Shown: piece after piece, positions 25,207 through 28,911 of the stretch
Position numbering within the stretch: the first letter of the stretch is position 1
Layout of the letters: each line of letters opens with the position of its first letter
Origin: Stomatobaculum sp.
GTDB lineage: Bacteria; Bacillota_A; Clostridia; Lachnospirales; Lachnospiraceae
NCBI GenBank assembly: GCA_017449925.1
Contig: JAFSYO010000066.1
Coordinates: forward strand, 1-28,911
Length of the DNA stretch: 28,911 bases
Direction of reading: 5' to 3'
The notes under the pieces: model-generated
Seen by the model: the letters and a program-made list of their open reading frames with translations, nothing else
Databases searched by the model: none
Told to the model about the DNA's origin: nothing
Made by a program: the position numbers and the translations under genes

Positions 25207-27231
25207 ATGAAAGAGAAAAGTGTTCTGCTCACAACACTTGGAAGCACAGGGGGCGACCGTCTTGATTATCAGTATTATTACTACGATAATCACGGTCAGC
25301 TCAGCTACTGCAACAGTCTTAGCATTGCGGAAGCCGGTACCAAATATATTCTTTCACAGAAGAATATTGATGAGATCATCGTGCTGGGTTCCGGAGCTAC
25401 CTACAACGTTGAAGATGCGCTCCGACCGCTGGTTCTGCGCAATTTTGAGGACTATTCCGCCGAAGGTATAGAGAATCTTTCGGAATACAGCTTTTTCCGC
25501 TACCGGATCGCCCAGTTTATGGAAGACATAGACGTGGAGGGCGCGGATGTGCTCGAAAGCATCGAGCCTGACCGGCAGAAGGAGATCATGGAGGCCTTCC
25601 GCAGCTTATGTGAGCAGGCAGAGCGGATACCCGGCCTGCGTGTTACTCAAAAAGAGGCCTTTCATCTGCTGAACCGGACCCCGGAACTTCAGTCGCTTAT
25701 GGGGCAGCAGCTTTCCGGCTTTTCAGATGAGGAAATGCGCTGGCTGAGGCAGTATCTCTTTGCCAGACTTGATCCGGCTTATAAAATGCATGTCTCGGAA
25801 TATAATGAAAAGATCCAGATGTGTTTCGTTCCGCTTGCCCGCAAAAAGAATTTAATGCTGCCTCTGGACAATATACTGGAGATCGTCAAGGCAGTATATT
25901 CTGATGATCCGGACCACATCCATCTTTATATGGATATGCAGGGAATCGGCAGCGCGGACGGTTTTACGCTGATCTCGGTCTTCTCGATGATCGCCAACGA
26001 TGCCACCCGTCAGATCTCCATCCGGGGGCTGATCACCACCTATTCCTTGCCTTCAAGGTTTGCCAGTCCCATTGACGACCAGGAGATGAAGCGTTACGAC
26101 ATTAATCTTCTTGTGGCCGGGATGAATTCTTTTCTTAATTACGGAAAGGTCGACCTGATCCGGGACTACTGGTACAGCAGACACATTGACCATCCGCGGA
26201 TCGAGCTTCTGATCTATGGCATGCAGAACGTGGCCGATGGGATATCTCTTTGTGACCTGGCGAATCTCGAATACGGGATAAGGATCCTTCAAAAGGTTTT
26301 TTCAGTTCCGGACACGGATCATAAAGCGGAGCTTGAATCGAATATATTCCGGCTCATCTCCCGCACGATACAGATGGACTACGGCAGGCTCCTCACCGAA
26401 GAAAAAATCAGCGGGCTCGAGCTGGTCAAATGGGCGTACCGGAAGAAGTTCTATCAGCAGACGCTGACCATTATCGAGTCGAAGATCCCGCTGGAGATCG
26501 TTGAGAAGGGGATCCTCTATTACGCCAGGGACGAAGAGTCACGCCTGCATATGCTCCAGTCTCTCAGACTGTGTTATGAAAAAGCCCATCCGGCCCAGAG
26601 GTGGACTTTTAAGGATCCGGATCATTACTTTATTAAGTTTTACGGGAGATCGCTTCCCGGTGCCAATCCGATAAACGGGGAGAGATCTCATGCTTATGCG
26701 GTACTTCGGGTCCTGGAGCTGTTCGAAGATCATGATGACTTTGTTCAGGCTTACTCCGTGCTTAGCGGCAAGAGACACCTGCTTCTCCGGCTGATGGAGT
26801 CTTATTATCATATCGGCGATGTACGCAACGCGGTCAATCACGCGGAGGAAAAAGCGCCGGTCATCTCTCTGGAAAACATCAATGTCCGAAGCGAAAATGA
26901 AAACCTCTTGCTGATGCAGAAAGCCATTGAGGATTTTATCCGCGCATATGAAGAGGTCCTGAACGCGGTGGAACATGTTCCCGAAGCTCCAGTCATCAGG
27001 ATCAGCGGGGAAGAATTCCGGACCTGGTATGCGGAACAGACGCGCGGGGGAAAGAGAAAACGGCAGGAAGCCGGCCGCAGGAACAGCGAACAAAGCGGAA
27101 AAGCAGAAGAATCTGAAAACCGGAAAGAAGCATCTGCTCCGGACGGGACACAGGCCCCGGCGCCCGCCCGCAGGAAGCGAAGGCGCCGCAGAAAAAAACG
27201 GGCTCCCGGGGAATCGGAGAGCAGCTCCTGA
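25207..27231 (+). CDS. CARF-HEPN-like protein (TM1812/Csx1-type) with basic C-terminal tail
   Basis: A 674-residue protein. The N-terminus has a Rossmann-like start VLLTTLGSTGGDRLDYQYYYY and EIIVLGSGATY, and DMQGIGSADG (243-252) sits where TM1812-type CARF proteins carry a DxxxG motif. These features suggest a ligand-sensing CARF fold. In the C-terminal half, VRNAVNHAEE (Arg540, Asn541, His545) matches the RNxxxH signature of HEPN ribonucleases. The last 60 residues are disordered and very basic (PARRKRRRRRKKRAPG). If this reading is right, it is an RNase triggered by a cyclic oligonucleotide. No cas genes or CRISPR array are in the window, so the ligand source is unknown. The start at 25207 has GGAGG seven bases upstream; a longer in-frame extension to 25120 overlaps the small gene by four bases. 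Confidence 0.6.
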   Translation: MKEKSVLLTTLGSTGGDRLDYQYYYYDNHGQLSYCNSLSIAEAGTKYILSQKNIDEIIVLGSGATYNVEDALRPLVLRNFEDYSAEGIENLSEYSFFRYRIAQFMEDIDVEGADVLESIEPDRQKEIMEAFRSLCEQAERIPGLRVTQKEAFHLLNRTPELQSLMGQQLSGFSDEEMRWLRQYLFARLDPAYKMHVSEYNEKIQMCFVPLARKKNLMLPLDNILEIVKAVYSDDPDHIHLYMDMQGIGSADGFTLISVFSMIANDATRQISIRGLITTYSLPSRFASPIDDQEMKRYDINLLVAGMNSFLNYGKVDLIRDYWYSRHIDHPRIELLIYGMQNVADGISLCDLANLEYGIRILQKVFSVPDTDHKAELESNIFRLISRTIQMDYGRLLTEEKISGLELVKWAYRKKFYQQTLTIIESKIPLEIVEKGILYYARDEESRLHMLQSLRLCYEKAHPAQRWTFKDPDHYFIKFYGRSLPGANPINGERSHAYAVLRVLELFEDHDDFVQAYSVLSGKRHLLLRLMESYYHIGDVRNAVNHAEEKAPVISLENINVRSENENLLLMQKAIEDFIRAYEEVLNAVEHVPEAPVIRISGEEFRTWYAEQTRGGKRKRQEAGRRNSEQSGKAEESENRKEASAPDGTQAPAPARRKRRRRRKKRAPGESESSS

Positions 27232-27256
27232 ACAAAAATAGACGCTCCTTCTGGAG

Positions 27257-27283
27257 AGACGCTCCTTCGGGAGCGTCTTTTTT
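27257..27283 (+). terminator. Rho-independent terminator after the CARF-HEPN-like gene
   Basis: AGACGCTCC (27257-27265) and GGAGCGTCT (27270-27278) form a perfect 9-bp stem with a TTCG tetraloop and a T-run to 27283. An incomplete copy of the left arm and loop (27240-27256, AGACGCTCCTTCTGGAG) lies directly upstream. Confidence 0.92.
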
Positions 27284-27372
27284 GCATTTGGGGCATGGAA
27301 AAACAGTGGAGTCATGATATCATCATCGTAGGATATTTTTTTATTTAATCAGCAAAGGTGGCGCGATTATAA

Positions 27373-28041
27373 ATGGATCATCAGAAGACCGGATTTTCAA
27401 AATATCTTTTCTGCCTTTAGCAGGACCGGTCGTAACGGCTATCGCCATGATTATCAGCGCATTGATCATGTATGTCATAGGGGTCAATTACTCCTATCTT
27501 ATGGTGCGGCATCCCGGCATCGGCGGTGTATATGTTTACACAAAAAGTGCATTCGGACGCGGACACGCTTCCTGTTCAATATGTCCCATGATATCCGCAC
27601 ACCTATGAACGCGATCATCGGGTATACAAATCTGGCACAAAAAGAAGATATCCCGCCGACCACAAAAGAGTATCTTGGGAAAATAGAATCTTCCAGCCAG
27701 AAATTACTGGCACTGATCAATGATATTCTGGAAATGAGCAGGATAGAAAGCGGGAAGATCGAACTGGAATATGAGCCTGTCGATATATGCCATGTTTTCG
27801 ATGAATTGTATGACATGTTTCTGCATCAGATGGAACAGAAGCACATCGTTTTTTCAGTGCATACAGCGCAGGTCCATCACCGATATGTATTGTGAGACAG
27901 GAACAATCTGAACCGGGTCCTGTTCAATCTCCTGAGCAATGCCTAAAGGAAGCGGGAATGCAGGCTCATATAGCCAAGCCGCTGGATATCGGGAAGATGC
28001 TGAAGACCTTGTCGCAGGTGCTGGGCAAAAAGGACAACTGA
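27373..28041 (+). pseudogene. Decayed APC permease-histidine kinase-receiver fusion
   Basis: Remnant of a gene like that at 3580. It opens MDHQKTGFSKYL after an AGGTGG site, then is joined, out of frame, to permease sequence (LPLAGPVVTAIAMII, YLMVRHPGIGGVYVYTKSAFGRGHA). At about 27570 this jumps to the kinase region [23 protein letters not shown] (from 27570), so most of the permease is deleted. The kinase part runs to HHRYVL and then a TGA (27893-27895) where the intact paralogue has Cys (WCDRKN). After RNNLNRVLFNLLSNA a second break joins the last 30 residues of a receiver (KEAGMQAHIAKPLDIGKMLKTL), which ends at 28041. Conserved pieces are about as similar to the intact gene as a close paralogue, so decay is fairly recent. 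Not expected to make a working protein. Confidence 0.88.
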
Positions 28042-28121
28042 TCGATATGCTGCAGCACACAGGCAATTCTGTATAACGCAATTCTGTATAAACGTGTTAT
28101 CTGTGCAGAGGAGAGACACTT

Positions 28122-28911
28122 ATGAACGAGACATTATCTACCACCAATAACAAAACCGAATTGCAGCCCTATCTGTCGCCGCTTGCGGTCTGGGCACTGT
28201 CTGTAGGCTCCGCTATCGGCTGGGGTTCTCTTGTCGTCACCAGCAGTGCCTATCTGTCCCAGGCAGGCCCGCTGGGATCCATCATCGGTCTGCTGATCGG
28301 CTTTGCCATGATGCTGATGGTATCAAGCCATTATCAGTTCCTGGCGACACGCTACCCGGGGGTGGGCGGTCTGTATAACTATGTGAAGAAAGTCTTTGGT
28401 TATGACTTTGCCTTCCTGATCGCGTGGTTCATGTTCCTGATCTACATCTCCATCTTCTGGGCCAATGCCACGAGCATTCCTCTGTTTGCGCGGTACTTCC
28501 TCCAGGGAGTATTCAAAGCAGGATATCTCTATAAGATATTCGGCTATGAGGTCTATCTGGGCGAGGCGCTGGTGACGCTGGCTGTGATGTGGCTGATCGG
28601 CCTTCTGTGCATGAAGAGCAAAAAGGCGACAGCCCGCGCAATGGTAGTGATGGCTCTGATCTTTACCATAGGGATCACGGTCTGCTTTGTCATTGCAATG
28701 ACAGGTCATAAGAGCTCCGGGATGACAATGAGCCCGGCCTTCCTGCCGGATACGAACGTTATCCGGCAGGTCATCCGCATCGCCTTCATCTCGCCCTGGG
28801 CCTACATCGGCTTTGAGAGCGTGTCCCACTCCGCGGCGGAGTACCGCTTCCGCCACAGCCGGTTGTTCCGCGTGCTCCTCTATGCCGTGATCGTCACCAC
28901 CGCGCTTTACA
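28122..28911 (+). CDS. APC-family amino-acid permease, 5' part (cut by window end)
   Basis: The first 263 codons of a polytopic permease; the frame is open to the last base. The start follows GCAGAGGAGAG. Helix one carries VGSAIGWGSLVV, then YPGVGGLYNYVKKVFG and SPWAYIGFESVSHSAAEY, matching [26 protein letters not shown] and [18 protein letters not shown] of the permease-kinase fusion at 3580. At least seven hydrophobic segments are visible. Family and context (a kinase-fused pseudogene directly upstream) suggest it may also continue into a sensor kinase, but that part is outside the window. Confidence 0.87.
   Translation, partial: MNETLSTTNNKTELQPYLSPLAVWALSVGSAIGWGSLVVTSSAYLSQAGPLGSIIGLLIGFAMMLMVSSHYQFLATRYPGVGGLYNYVKKVFGYDFAFLIAWFMFLIYISIFWANATSIPLFARYFLQGVFKAGYLYKIFGYEVYLGEALVTLAVMWLIGLLCMKSKKATARAMVVMALIFTIGITVCFVIAMTGHKSSGMTMSPAFLPDTNVIRQVIRIAFISPWAYIGFESVSHSAAEYRFRHSRLFRVLLYAVIVTTALY

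Noticed and set aside
24743..28121. Possible CRISPR array near the CARF-HEPN-like gene
   Set aside because: No regularly spaced direct repeats of 24-40 bases are visible; only the short terminator-related repeat at 27240-27278 was found.

Overview
The window looks like chromosomal DNA of an anaerobic, moderately high-GC member of the Clostridia, with Lachnospiraceae-like gene content (inference). The pointers are a BspA-type leucine-rich lipoprotein, a choline-binding-type cell-wall anchor, a NifU-like/GGGtGRT gene pair, a C_GCAxxG_C_C protein, a YqhD-type alcohol dehydrogenase and strong AGGAGG ribosome sites. No rRNA, tRNA or CRISPR array was seen.

Left edge (1-3520): the 3' end of a group II intron (domain V and tail) abuts, and overlaps the stop codon of, a minus-strand leucine-rich-repeat lipoprotein gene. 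Plus-strand genes follow for a TfoX-like protein, a GNAT acetyltransferase and a secreted wall-binding protein. A perfect 20-bp terminator hairpin closes this block.

Signalling island (3580-18786): seven tightly spaced plus-strand genes look like one operon. First is an APC amino-acid permease fused to a hybrid histidine kinase. Next come a BvgS/EvgS-like kinase with tandem solute-binding domains, a membrane kinase with an extracytoplasmic sensor and two receivers, and a soluble kinase with two divergent PAS-like modules. Fifth is a REC-GGDEF-EAL-PAS-PAS-GGDEF cyclic-di-GMP enzyme. An alpha/beta hydrolase and a Dabb protein end the run. One PAS-like module occurs five times across three of these genes. 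No DNA-binding response regulator and no Hpt domain is visible, so the only recognisable output is cyclic-di-GMP turnover.

Redox block (18839-24788): a NifU-like Fe-S scaffold homologue and a GGGtGRT protein are followed by a terminator. Then come a C_GCAxxG_C_C protein and a GNAT. A TetR repressor with two matching operators then appears to control a cytosolic flavodoxin, a flavodoxin lipoprotein and an NADPH-type alcohol dehydrogenase, probably an electrophile or redox-stress regulon.

Right part (24815-28911): a small Cys-containing protein and a 674-residue protein read as a CARF-HEPN ribonuclease (TM1812/Csx1-like) lie between two similar terminators. Beyond them is a decayed copy of the permease-kinase fusion with internal deletions and a nonsense codon, then the start of another permease of the same family that runs off the window. 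The window is therefore bracketed by members of one permease/sensor-kinase family.
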